Source: Draconibacterium mangrovi_A (GTDB lineage Bacteria; Bacteroidota; Bacteroidia; Bacteroidales; Prolixibacteraceae). Taken from it: a stretch of 64,000 nt of DNA. Under the pieces are notes generated by a model. It worked only from the letters and a program-made list of their open reading frames with translations. It was not told the origin of the DNA and did no database searches. The position numbers and the translations under genes are program-made. The DNA lies in assembly GCF_037646455.1 (NCBI RefSeq), contig NZ_JBBIXN010000005.1, positions 310,001 to 374,000 of the forward strand, in the 5' to 3' direction. Shown here piece after piece: positions 17,863 through 26,900 of this stretch (the stretch's first letter is position 1; the number at the start of each line of letters is the position of its first letter).

Positions 17863-17888
17863 TCATCCTGAGCGAAGTCGAAGGATGA
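17863..17888. repeat. Short interspersed palindromic repeat
   Basis: Seven-base arms TCATCCT and AGGATGA flank GAGCGAAGTCGA, giving an imperfect palindrome just behind a gene. Sequences of this kind (CATCCTGAGCGAAG followed by TCGAAGGATG) recur in intergenic regions of many genomes as I remember them, so I call it an interspersed repeat. Only this copy is in the window. It may form a hairpin at the end of the hydrolase mRNA. Confidence 0.55.
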
Positions 17889-17918
17889 AACTTCAACATG
17901 CTCTAATCTTTCATTAAC

Positions 17919-19223
17919 ATGTCCACAAAAAAACGCATCCTAAATATTTTATTCTGGTCGGTGGTTTCGGCAGCATTTATTGGTCCCGGCACTATTACCA
18001 CTGCCGCCAAATCGGGAGCTGCTTTTGGCACCGAGCTACTGTGGGCATTGCTTTTTTCAACACTTGCATGCCTGTTATTGCAGGAGGCTGCTGCGCGTTT
18101 AACCATCGTTTCAGGGAAAAATCTTGGTCAGGCCATTGTTCAGCAGTTCGAAATCAGCACAGCCAAAATACCGATTTTAATTTTGGTTTTGGGTGCCATT
18201 GTAGTGGGAGCAGCTGCCTACGAAATGGGAAACCTGCTGGGCGCAGTTGCCGGATTCCGATTGATCTTTGATCTCCCAGCATGGATTTTGGTGCTGATCA
18301 TCGGAACAGTGGCTGCAGTAATTTTAAGCATCCCTTCACTAAAAGTCATATCTACCATTATGGGATTTGCCGTGGTATTAATGGGCCTTGGTTTTCTGAT
18401 TGTTGCAGTTTTAATAAAACCGGAAATCACCCCAGTTTTAAAAGGAATATTTATACCAAAGTTTCCCAAAACCACGGAAGCCGGAATCCTTGTTTTAGGA
18501 TTGATCGGGACCACCATTGTCCCCTACAACCTGTTTTTAGGATCCGGGATTTCAAGCAATAAACAATCGATAGGCGACATGCGTTTCGGACTGGCAGTGG
18601 CAATTTTACTGGGTGGACTGTTTTCAATGGCAGTGCTGATCGTAGGGACGGCTGTTCTTACAGAGTTTTCATTTGAAAGCTTTTCGCTGGCCTTGCAACA
18701 CAAAATTGGACCAGCCGGGAAATACCTGCTGGGTTTTGGATTATTTGCTGCCGGATTTACCTCATCGGTTACTGCGCCATTGGCAGCTGCCATCACTTTA
18801 AAAAGCCTCTTCGGAAATAAAAATCCTGAAAAATGGGAAACCGGTTCACTGAATTTTAGATTGGGCTGGCTTGCCGTATTGCTGATCGGAATCGGATTTG
18901 CCGCAGTAAATGTAAAACCAATTCCGGCCATAATTCTGGCGCAGGCACTAAACGGATTTCTTTTGCCGTTTGTAAGCATCTTCCTCTTTATTGTCATCAA
19001 CAATAAAAAAATCACCGTGCATCAAAGCAATCCCTTACTGTTGAATTTGCTGATGATCGTTGTTATTTTTGTGACACTTGTACTGGGGTTGAACAGTGCA
19101 ACAAAGGCATTTTTTGGCGTTTTTATAACAAACAATATTCCCGGAAATTCGGTGCTTTGGGGAATTGGAATAGTAGCCGTAATTATTTCAGTTTGGGTTT
19201 GGATGAAAGGGAGCAGAAAGTGA
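17919..19223 (+). CDS. NRAMP-family transporter with altered metal-binding site
   Basis: Inner-membrane protein of 434 residues and about 11 hydrophobic segments. The stretch GPGTITTAAKSGAAFG aligns without gaps with the NRAMP helix-1 region (DPGNFATNIQAGASFG in E. coli MntH), and SGKNLGQAI matches the TGKNLAEQI that follows. However, the metal ligands are not there: DPGN is GPGT (residues 22-25) and the helix-6 MPH is VPY (201-203). The ion carried, or whether a metal is carried at all, is therefore open. It lies 61 bp after the second exported hydrolase, with the interspersed repeat between. An imperfect hairpin without a T tract follows the stop. Confidence 0.8.
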   Translation: MSTKKRILNILFWSVVSAAFIGPGTITTAAKSGAAFGTELLWALLFSTLACLLLQEAAARLTIVSGKNLGQAIVQQFEISTAKIPILILVLGAIVVGAAAYEMGNLLGAVAGFRLIFDLPAWILVLIIGTVAAVILSIPSLKVISTIMGFAVVLMGLGFLIVAVLIKPEITPVLKGIFIPKFPKTTEAGILVLGLIGTTIVPYNLFLGSGISSNKQSIGDMRFGLAVAILLGGLFSMAVLIVGTAVLTEFSFESFSLALQHKIGPAGKYLLGFGLFAAGFTSSVTAPLAAAITLKSLFGNKNPEKWETGSLNFRLGWLAVLLIGIGFAAVNVKPIPAIILAQALNGFLLPFVSIFLFIVINNKKITVHQSNPLLLNLLMIVVIFVTLVLGLNSATKAFFGVFITNNIPGNSVLWGIGIVAVIISVWVWMKGSRK

Positions 19224-19330
19224 AATGGCACCCAACTGGATGCCATCTTCTATAATCATTAGCACTTATCCTTTCTCTCTGAAATCTCGTTTCTAAAGTT
19301 CCTGAATTCCAATCATGGTGCAATTTGAGG

Positions 19331-19843
19331 TTACAAAGAAGACATTACATACCTGTTTACTTTTCTGAAAGTCAGAGAATCACCTTCCCTTTTAATTACA
19401 TAAATCGCCAAAGTGTCCATTTTATTAAAGTAACCATCCCAGAATTTTCTCACTTTTACCGTATCTGAAAAAAACTGGGTGTTGTAATAGGTAATTGAAT
19501 CCAAGTAAGCAGGATCCTTTACAAAAACGGTGTCAATCCCTATATTGTGTCTAAGCTCGAATTGCTCTCCATGAAAACGAATACTATCCAAAAGAAATAT
19601 GCTCTTTTTTGCGTATGTGCTAACGCGATGCCTTACTGCTTCTAATGAATTCATTAGTTCTCCTATCCTGGCACTATCTGGTGGATATGAATATGTGTAA
19701 CACAAGCGATTGTCAAAGGTCCGATATTCCCAGGGTTTTTCATATAAAAAATAATAGGTAGCCTTTTCTTTCGGTTCTTCCTGCTTTTTGTTACAACTTA
19801 GCTGTAGGAAAATGACCATCATAATTATTACTACTCTTTTCAT
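19331..19843 (-). CDS. Small lipoprotein of unknown function
   Basis: Predicted lipoprotein of 170 residues: MKRVVIIMMVIFLQLSCNKK places a lipobox cysteine (LSC) at residue 17. The mature part is rich in charged and aromatic residues, with EKPWEYRTFDNRLCYTYSYPP near the start and a beta-rich C-terminal half (TLAIYVIKREGDSLTFRKVN). I recognise no family. The gene and its neighbour at 19865-20278 are visibly more AT-rich than the surrounding metabolic genes and may be accessory. The two lie 21 nt apart in the same direction. Confidence 0.65.
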   Translation of the reverse strand: MKRVVIIMMVIFLQLSCNKKQEEPKEKATYYFLYEKPWEYRTFDNRLCYTYSYPPDSARIGELMNSLEAVRHRVSTYAKKSIFLLDSIRFHGEQFELRHNIGIDTVFVKDPAYLDSITYYNTQFFSDTVKVRKFWDGYFNKMDTLAIYVIKREGDSLTFRKVNRYVMSSL

Positions 19844-19864
19844 TCCGGACAGTTATTGGGTGAA

Positions 19865-20278
19865 TTATTCAATTATAAAATGAACTTCCTCAATTGGCAG
19901 AATATAAGCTTCTTGATTTTCGCTCTTGAAAAAAAATAACTTAAATCGAGATAAATCGGGAATTAATTCTCGATTCCATCCAAAATTATTAGTTATAAAA
20001 TATGTGGAACAAGTTACATGACTACTCATATCTCCAATATTAACCTTTTTTATCTTTGCCGTATCAATGTCAAATTCATATCGCTGGTAAGATAGTTTTC
20101 CTTCTTGATTTAGAATGATATGATCAATATTCTGAGTAACAGAATCACTTAATTGAAAATTATAGCCATCTATATTCTGCAAACTTATATAGAGGTTTGT
20201 TTTCCTGTTAAATTCCAAGATCAACAAAGCAGATAACGATAAAATTAACAGAATATGTACTAAAATTATTTTTTTCAT
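19865..20278 (-). CDS. Small membrane-anchored or exported protein of unknown function
   Basis: Protein of 137 residues beginning MKKIILVHILLILSLSALLI, a single N-terminal hydrophobic segment that could be an uncleaved anchor or a signal peptide. The rest is a beta-rich domain of about 110 residues with the strand-like pieces YISLQNIDGYNFQL, KLSYQRYEFD and AYILPIEEVHFIIE. No family recognised. The start at 20278 gives a proper basic-hydrophobic N-terminus; the in-frame codon 7 residues earlier adds nothing conserved. It is AT-rich like the following lipoprotein gene and probably in one unit with it. Confidence 0.6.
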   Translation of the reverse strand: MKKIILVHILLILSLSALLILEFNRKTNLYISLQNIDGYNFQLSDSVTQNIDHIILNQEGKLSYQRYEFDIDTAKIKKVNIGDMSSHVTCSTYFITNNFGWNRELIPDLSRFKLFFFKSENQEAYILPIEEVHFIIE

Positions 20279-20289
20279 TTTAATATAGT

Positions 20290-20367
20290 TTAATCGCACA
20301 ATAGTCCTAACTGACGGAAATAATTTTGCGCATCGAGTAACGCATTAATCTCCTCCTGAGAAATCAC
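20290..20367 (-). other. 25-codon reading frame overlapping the GH31 stop codon
   Basis: A GTG overlaps the TGA stop of the GH31 gene (GTGA arrangement) and opens a frame for VISQEEINALLDAQNYFRQL and five more residues. The predicted peptide reads as a regular amphipathic helix, unlike random intergenic translation. It could be a coupled micro-protein or the 3' relic of a lost gene. No longer upstream reading exists in this frame inside what is intergenic. Confidence 0.25.
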
Positions 20368-22685
20368 AGCTTATATTCTGCATGCACGCCCTTGTATATC
20401 ACTTTTTTAGTTTCTCCTTCCGGCAAAACAAGTATCCTGTAAACCTTTTCAACTGACTCTGTCGAAGAGGTTGATTTTTTGGGTTCAATAACCAATTTTC
20501 TGCTATCATCCTCCCAGCTAAACCTCGTCAGGTTATAGTCTCCATCGAGATATGCATTACTAATTCCATCATCTTCATAAAGCGTGTAGCTGCCGTCGTT
20601 ACCTGAATATATTCTTATTGTCGTAGTTTCAGTAACCTCCTCGTCAACATATTCCCTTACCGGATCAATGGGAATGATCGCACCAGCCCTCACATATATA
20701 GGCATAACAGACAGTTTTACCTTCTTCGTTATTGTTTGAGAACCATCATGAACGGTGTTTGTAAACCAGTCATACCATTTGCCTTCAGGCAGATAAACTT
20801 CCCATTGTTTTGCATCGGGCTCGAATACGGGAGCTATAAGCAGATCCCTTCCCCACAGATATTGTCTGCCATTACGTTTTGCGATATCATCGTCGGGGTA
20901 ATGCAACCACATGGCCCTCATAAATGGCATTCCTGTTTCACGGGCTTCCCATGCAAGTGTGTAGTTATATGGAAGGAGTTGATAGCGCAATTCATCATAT
21001 TTCCTGCAAATAGTTTCAATTGCCGGATTGTTAAGCTCGGTTATGCTGGGTTCTTTTCCATGGTTTTCCAGGGGACCCATTTCGCTAAGTCCAAAACCCC
21101 ATGGCAGAGAAGTCCACCATGTTCTGCCATGCGAACGGAATGATGGGCAGAATGCACCAAATTGAAACCACCGGGCATACATTTCACCTGTATATTTTTC
21201 GCCCGGATAAAAACCACCTATATCAGAACCCCAATAGGGAGACAGGCTCAGGGAATGATTTATGCCAACGGCAATTTGTCCTTCCAGGGTTTTCCACGAG
21301 GATTGAGTGTCGCCCGACCAAACCCAGCCACCCCACCGAGCCACACCGAGATAACCGTTCCTGTGCAGACTCCATGGCCTCAAGTCCGGATTGGTATAGA
21401 CCGGCCCTTCATAGTACATCTGATGTCTCTTCATCCTTTCATGTAAATTAAACCAGTCTCCTTCATCAGGCCACCAGGCATCAACACCAGCATTTACCAG
21501 TCCAAGATGCTGATTCCAGTAATTTAAAATATGTGATTCATCAACCAATTCATCAGGTCCGGGAGGAATTGAACCGTGCAGTGTTGGCAATTTATCGCGG
21601 TCCCATGGAACAATGTGTAATGATACCTTAACATTTAAATCATGAAGGTCATCAATAACTTCAGAAGGCTCCCTCTTAAATACCTCGGGATTAAAATCAA
21701 ATGAAGGCTGTTGGGTATTCCATCCCCGTGGACAAAATCCGGTTCCAAGGTATATCAAGGCATCTACAGGTATTTGTTTTTCCCTGAAAGTTTCAACAAT
21801 ATCAATCATTTGGTCTTCATCTTCCAATGTTCTGTGAGATTGCATGTATCCAAGTGCCCATTTGGGCGGCAGAACAGCTTTACCACTTATTTCTGCAAGC
21901 TCTTTCATCAGGTTTTCAGGTTTGGCAGCATCAAAAATCAAAATATCATAAACCCCGGGGATTTCATATTTCGCAGGTGGTATTCCTTTTCCCGTATTTT
22001 GCTGTTGGTTTGTCTGTGTTTGGGTTTCATTACCGAGATTCAATAAATTTCGCGGGATAAACTTTCCCTGTTCTTTATTTCTGAGATCAACCTGCACCCA
22101 TGGTGTGGCGACAAAAACGCCCCATCCTCCAGTGCCGACGAGCATTGCAACCGGATTGCGCGAACCATATGCATTGGATTGCCAGCGTGGTTCCATTTTG
22201 TGGTATCTACCTCTACGGTCAAACTCTATTTTTTCGTTTTCCCAGTCTTTACCCATCCTTGGACCACCTTCTCCCATGCCGAGGATGGGATTGTCATCGA
22301 TATCGAATAACACACTTCCATCATCCAGAAAGGTTAGTCGCTGAATAATTCGTCCCTGTTTGTCCGAAACCTGAACTTTAAGAGGGTCATTTGTAATCAC
22401 CACAGACATATTTCCAACCTTCTTATTCATTGTTCTTCCCAACTTGGTTATACGGAAAGAAGTACCGGAATATTCCCTTTCAATAAGAGCCGGAGTATAT
22501 GGAAATTCGTTTTCAAAATCGGTAGGTGTAATAGTAATCCTAACACTGTGATCTCCGGTTTCCCGGACGTTTAATCTTACTTCCTGATCAAGAATTTCTA
22601 ATCGTTGACCGCATGAACTTAACAGGATTAAGAGCAAATAACTAAGGAAATAAGCAGGAAAGAACAGCCCAATTTTTTTCTTCAT
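20364..22685 (-). CDS. Glycoside hydrolase family 31 lipoprotein
   Basis: Alpha-glycosidase of the GH31 clan, probably an alpha-glucosidase or alpha-xylosidase working on oligosaccharides. It is 773 residues and starts with a lipoprotein signal (lipobox LSSC, Cys 25), so it is membrane-anchored. The N-terminal beta domain ends near MGEGGPRMGKDWENE. In the barrel, ALGYMQSH and DALIYLGTGF are typical; VDAWWPDEGDW near residue 405 holds the expected nucleophile Asp, WVWSGDTQSSW near 455 the acid/base Asp, and SPYWGSDIGGFYPG follows as in the family. WLHYPDD and RYLWGRDLLIAPVF mark the end of the barrel. It is not next to other carbohydrate genes, so its substrate is unclear. Confidence 0.9.
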   Translation of the reverse strand: MKKKIGLFFPAYFLSYLLLILLSSCGQRLEILDQEVRLNVRETGDHSVRITITPTDFENEFPYTPALIEREYSGTSFRITKLGRTMNKKVGNMSVVITNDPLKVQVSDKQGRIIQRLTFLDDGSVLFDIDDNPILGMGEGGPRMGKDWENEKIEFDRRGRYHKMEPRWQSNAYGSRNPVAMLVGTGGWGVFVATPWVQVDLRNKEQGKFIPRNLLNLGNETQTQTNQQQNTGKGIPPAKYEIPGVYDILIFDAAKPENLMKELAEISGKAVLPPKWALGYMQSHRTLEDEDQMIDIVETFREKQIPVDALIYLGTGFCPRGWNTQQPSFDFNPEVFKREPSEVIDDLHDLNVKVSLHIVPWDRDKLPTLHGSIPPGPDELVDESHILNYWNQHLGLVNAGVDAWWPDEGDWFNLHERMKRHQMYYEGPVYTNPDLRPWSLHRNGYLGVARWGGWVWSGDTQSSWKTLEGQIAVGINHSLSLSPYWGSDIGGFYPGEKYTGEMYARWFQFGAFCPSFRSHGRTWWTSLPWGFGLSEMGPLENHGKEPSITELNNPAIETICRKYDELRYQLLPYNYTLAWEARETGMPFMRAMWLHYPDDDIAKRNGRQYLWGRDLLIAPVFEPDAKQWEVYLPEGKWYDWFTNTVHDGSQTITKKVKLSVMPIYVRAGAIIPIDPVREYVDEEVTETTTIRIYSGNDGSYTLYEDDGISNAYLDGDYNLTRFSWEDDSRKLVIEPKKSTSSTESVEKVYRILVLPEGETKKVIYKGVHAEYKL

Positions 22686-22756
22686 AATTACAAGTTTACT
22701 TAATGAATAACGTTTTTCAACAAAGTTGACATGTAATCATCAAATTTGAATTACAC

Positions 22757-22764
22757 CAAATATA
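22757..22764 (-). promoter_or_regulatory. -7 element upstream of the GH31 gene
   Basis: Reads TATATTTG on the minus strand, an exact TAnnTTTG, about 70 nt before the GH31 start codon. No clear -33 element at the expected spacing. Confidence 0.4.
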
Positions 22765-22858
22765 GCAACCAATTGCTAATTATTCATTTGCTATACAAAT
22801 TGGGTTATCCTGAATATTATACTGAACATCCCAAATTAAGTTAAACTCAACGGTAAAT

Positions 22859-22920
22859 CATCCTTATCTTTATCCGAAGTCTTTAATGCATTTTCGCATT
22901 CCAAAAGAATGAAAAACCAG
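22859..22920 (+). pseudogene. Relic of a duplicated hyuAB leader and start codon
   Basis: Bases 22859-22911 match 23868-23920, the leader and ATG of the hydantoinase/oxoprolinase gene, at 44 of 53 positions with no gap. Both copies contain a -7-like box (TATCTTTA here, TATATTTA there), the shared CTTTAATGCATTTTC, and end in ATG at the same place. The first codons after the ATG (MKNQEQ here, MQNEHF there) remain vaguely alike, then similarity stops and the frame closes after 30 codons, running into the end of the aldolase gene on the other strand. I read this as the surviving 5' end of a second copy of the gene. Confidence 0.6.
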
Positions 22921-22958
22921 GAACAAGTTAGAATGAGAAAGATTGAATTAAATAAGCT

Positions 22959-23627
22959 TTACTTCTTCTTTTTAGCAATTTTCGAATACTTCTTCAGGTA
23001 GACCTGATGCATGGCCCAGGCTTCAAATTTTTTGAGGTGTTTTGCCTCACCAAGGAATTTTGCTTCAATAAATGCTTTACACCCTTTTTCGAGCACCTGG
23101 CAAACAGCAAAAGCTTCATCGAGGTCACGCCCCGCACAAACTGCTCCATGATTGGCCATCAGAGCCGCATTTCTTCCGCGCAGCGCTTTGACTGTTTTGC
23201 GAACAATTTTTTTACTCGAAGAAGGTGCATATTCAGCGCAGCGCACTGAAGGTCCTATGATTTGAGCAAGGTCGTCAAGTACAGCTGGTACTTCAATGCG
23301 CGCAGCAGCACAAGTTGAGGCATTCATCTGATGGGTATGAATTATGGCACTGAACTCTTTTCTGTCGTTGTATATGCCTGAGTGCAATTTAAATTCCGAA
23401 GACGGCTTTATTCCTGTTTTATCGTAAGTATTTGTTTTAAAATTTACGAGTACCATATCGGATGGAGTCAGGTCTTCATAAAATCTGCCACTGGGAGTTA
23501 TCAGCATTTCTGCCTCACTTATTTTTACACTGATGTTGCCCCAGGTTCGTGCTACCAAACCTTGTTCTACCAGTTTCAGGCCTGCCTGTACCAGTAACTC
23601 CCTCTCACGCTGATGTGCTATTTGCAT
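22959..23627 (-). CDS. Class II aldolase/adducin family protein (FucA-like)
   Basis: Cytoplasmic zinc-dependent enzyme of 222 residues in the L-fuculose-phosphate aldolase / ribulose-phosphate epimerase-like family. The family pieces are GLVARTWGNISVKI near residue 30, ITPSG, PSSEFKLH with the catalytic Glu near 75, IIHTHQMNAST with two zinc ligands near 98, and ALMANHGAVCAG near 155 with the third histidine. The C-terminus is lysine-rich (KYSKIAKKKK). It lies between the two copies of the hyu leader and convergent with the relic copy, divergent from the functional hyuAB gene. A joint catabolic role with hyuAB is possible but only by position. Confidence 0.87.
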   Translation of the reverse strand: MQIAHQRERELLVQAGLKLVEQGLVARTWGNISVKISEAEMLITPSGRFYEDLTPSDMVLVNFKTNTYDKTGIKPSSEFKLHSGIYNDRKEFSAIIHTHQMNASTCAAARIEVPAVLDDLAQIIGPSVRCAEYAPSSSKKIVRKTVKALRGRNAALMANHGAVCAGRDLDEAFAVCQVLEKGCKAFIEAKFLGEAKHLKKFEAWAMHQVYLKKYSKIAKKKK

Positions 23628-23873
23628 CCTTTTCCTGTAAGTGTATCGTATTGCACCCGAAATTAATTTTTATTAATCGATTTTCAAATATAACCGCTAA
23701 TTGCACTTCTTTGTAATGCCGAACTCACTTCAGAAGACGGCAGCAGATTCCTTTGCTGGTTCGAATACTCCCTTCGAGTGAAAAAGTAGCAAATTACATC
23801 ATTGAGCAAATGAAAAATGTATACGTTAAATGTATAAACCGTTTTAAATTTTAAAGAAGACTTTTTTCATCCT

Positions 23874-23881
23874 TATATTTA
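23874..23881 (+). promoter_or_regulatory. Probable -7 element of the hyuAB gene
   Basis: TATATTTA, one base off TAnnTTTG, 36 nt before the ATG. The same position in the relic copy at 22865-22872 reads TATCTTTA, so the element is conserved between the duplicates. Upstream bases to 23628 show nothing else recognisable. Confidence 0.4.
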
Positions 23882-23917
23882 TCCATTGACTTTAATGCAT
23901 TTTCACATTCAAAAAAT

Positions 23918-26900
23918 ATGCAAAACGAACACTTCCAGCTTTTTGTAGATACCGGAGGTACTTTTACCGATTGTATTGGCATCGACAAAAACGGCAAACA
24001 ATACCGGCAAAAAGTACTAAGCAGCAGCAGCTTGCGCAGTACCATCACAAACGTGATTTCAGAAACCACTTGCGAAATTGCAGATTCCTGGAACATTGAA
24101 CGTGATATATTTAAGGGATTTACGATTCGCTTGCTGGGAGAAAATAACATCGAAGTTAAGATTGCATCATTTGATTCAGCAACAAACATTTTAAAAGTCG
24201 AGTCTCCTTTTTTTAAACCTGAAATGAAGGGTAAAAATTTCGAGCTGACCTCTCATGAAGAAGCACCGGTTTTAGGTGCCCGGCTGATCACACAAACGGC
24301 ATTGCACGAAACTTTTCCTGACCTTCAGTTAAAACTGGGTTCAACAAAAGGCACCAACGCCTTGCTTGAAAACAAGGGGGCCAAAACACTGTTCATCGTC
24401 ACCAAAGGCTTTGCCGATCTGCTGAAAATCGGCAATCAGGCACGTCCTGATATTTTTGCACTGAACGTGGAAAAGCCGCGTCAGCTTACCCATCACGTAT
24501 TGGAAGTAAATGAACGCATCGACGCCAAAGGAAATATCCTGAAAGCCATTGACCTTGAAGCCTTCAAAAAACAAATTTTGGCGCTTGATAAAAACGAAAT
24601 TGAGTCGGTGGCCATCGGTTTGATGAACTCCTACATTTACCCGGTACATGAGAAAGAAATTGCAAAAATTTTACAGGAACTTGGATTTGAATTTGTTTCC
24701 ACTTCCACCAGCTTGTCTCCGCTGATTAAAATACTGAACCGCGCCGAAACCACAGTAGTAAATGCCTACCTCTCTCCCATCATCTACAACTACGTGAACC
24801 GGATTTCCAAAAGCGTCGGTGACCAATCCTTTCAGATCATGACCTCGGCAGGCGGACTGGTTTCTGCCAAAAAGTTCCATCCAAAAGACAGCTTGCTTAG
24901 CGGCCCGGCCGGAGGCGTTGTTGGTGCTAAAATAATTGGCGAACAAAGTGGTTTTTCAAAACTAATCACGTTCGATATGGGAGGTACCAGTACCGATGTT
25001 TCACGCATCGACGGCGAATTCGATTATCGTTTTGAATTGCAGGTGGGCGATGCAAAAATCAACAGCCCGGCCATTGCCATCGAGACCGTAGCGGCAGGCG
25101 GCGGCTCCATTTGTGGCTTCGATGGCTATAAACTTTTTGTGGGTCCCGAGAGTGCTGGTGCGCATCCCGGCCCGGCATGTTACGGCGCGGGTGGCCCACT
25201 TACCATTACCGACGTGAACCTGCTGTTGAACCGACTCGACACCAGTCAGTTCGGCATTCCGGTCTTTAAAAGCGCTGCTGAAAACCGACTGAACGAACTG
25301 ATCGCAGAAATCGAACAAGCAACAGGCAAAAAGCAAATTCCGGAGATCATTCTGAATGGCTTTATCGACATTGCCAACGAGATTATGGCAGGTGCGATTC
25401 GGAAGATTTCCATTTCAAAAGGATACAACCCCACCGATTTTATGCTGGTGGCTTTTGGTGGAGCAGGTGGTTTGCATGCCTGCGATATTGCCGAAATATT
25501 GGGCATCAAAACAATACTGCTACCGGAAGATGCAGGATTACTCAGCGCCTACGGAATTGGAAACGCCGCTGTAGAACGCTTTGTGGAAAAACAGATCTTG
25601 CAAAATCTGGATTCAGTTCAGGAAAAACTCATGTCCTGGTTTAGCGAATTAGCGGAAGAAGCCACTCAGAAATTAGTTGGTGAAGGGTTCCCGCCGGAGA
25701 AAATACAAATCAGACAGCAAATGGTTTTTCTTCGTTTTAAGGGCCAGGATTCTAGTCTTGAAATTCCATTTTCTTCGTATCAGGAACTGCTCGGGAATTT
25801 TCATGCTCAGTACGAAAAACTTTATGGTCACCGCGTGAAGAACCGTGAAATTGAAGTGGAGACTTTGCGCGTGATCGCATCAGTACAAAGTAATCCGAGA
25901 GACAAAACAACAAATACTGAAACGAATTATCTCCCTGAACCGGACCATAAAATGGAAAATCTAACGCCTGTTTTTATTCGGAAAGGACTAAAGCGGGGAG
26001 CAAGTTTTCAAGGCCCGGCACTTTTCCCCGACAGTTTCTCGACGACCTATGTAAAACCGGCTTGGAAACTGGAAATCGACTCCAATCGCAGCGGTGTGTT
26101 AATATTTACCGGAACTGGTTCTGAAATTCAACATGAACAAACCCGAGAAACCGAATTGGAATTATTTACCAACCGTTTTATGGCGATCGCCGAAAATATG
26201 GGCGCACTGCTTCAACGCACTTCGCTGTCTGTGAACATCAAGGAACGACTCGATTTTTCGTGCGCTTTACTCGATGCCGAAGGACGCCTGGTTGCCAATG
26301 CACCACACATTCCGGTGCATTTGGGCGGACTGGGTGTTTGCGTGCGCGAATTGATCAAACATTTCAATTTTGAAGAAGGTGATACGATTGTAACCAACCA
26401 TCCGAAATATGGAGGCTCGCATTTGCCGGATGTAACGTTGGTGACACCTGTTTTTTACGAGGGTGAACGCGTGGGCTTTGTGGTAAATCGTGCGCACCAC
26501 TCCGAAATAGGTGGGATCAGCCCGGGATCGATGCCGCCAAATGCCACAAAACTGGAAGAAGAAGGAGTAACAATCTCTCCTTTTCACTTGGTGAAAAACG
26601 GAAAACCCAACTGGGAAGGAATGCGCAATATTCTTTTGTCAGCAAAATATCCCACCCGCTCGGTAGAGGATAACCTGGCCGATCTGAATGCTGCTCTGGC
26701 AGCCAATAAAAACGGTTCGGAGGCATTGATCAGCCTGATTAAAACACAAGGAAAAGAAACCGTGCAAACTTACCTGAATTTGCTGCGTGAACATGCCGCA
26801 GCAAAAATGCAGGCAACACTGCAAAAATTCGAGAACGGTATTTATTCTGCAGAAGAAAAACTGGATGACGGTTCGCCTCTGAAAGTGCAAATCAATTTAA

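Noticed and set aside
20314..20352. A 12-codon minus-strand frame with a strong AGGAGG before its ATG
   Set aside because: It overlaps the more protein-like 25-codon frame, encodes an unremarkable short peptide, and Shine-Dalgarno sequences carry little weight in this phylum.
22909..23001. A 30-codon plus-strand frame starting at the ATG of the relic leader
   Set aside because: Only the first few codons resemble the hyuAB start; the rest overlaps the aldolase 3' end on the other strand and looks non-coding.
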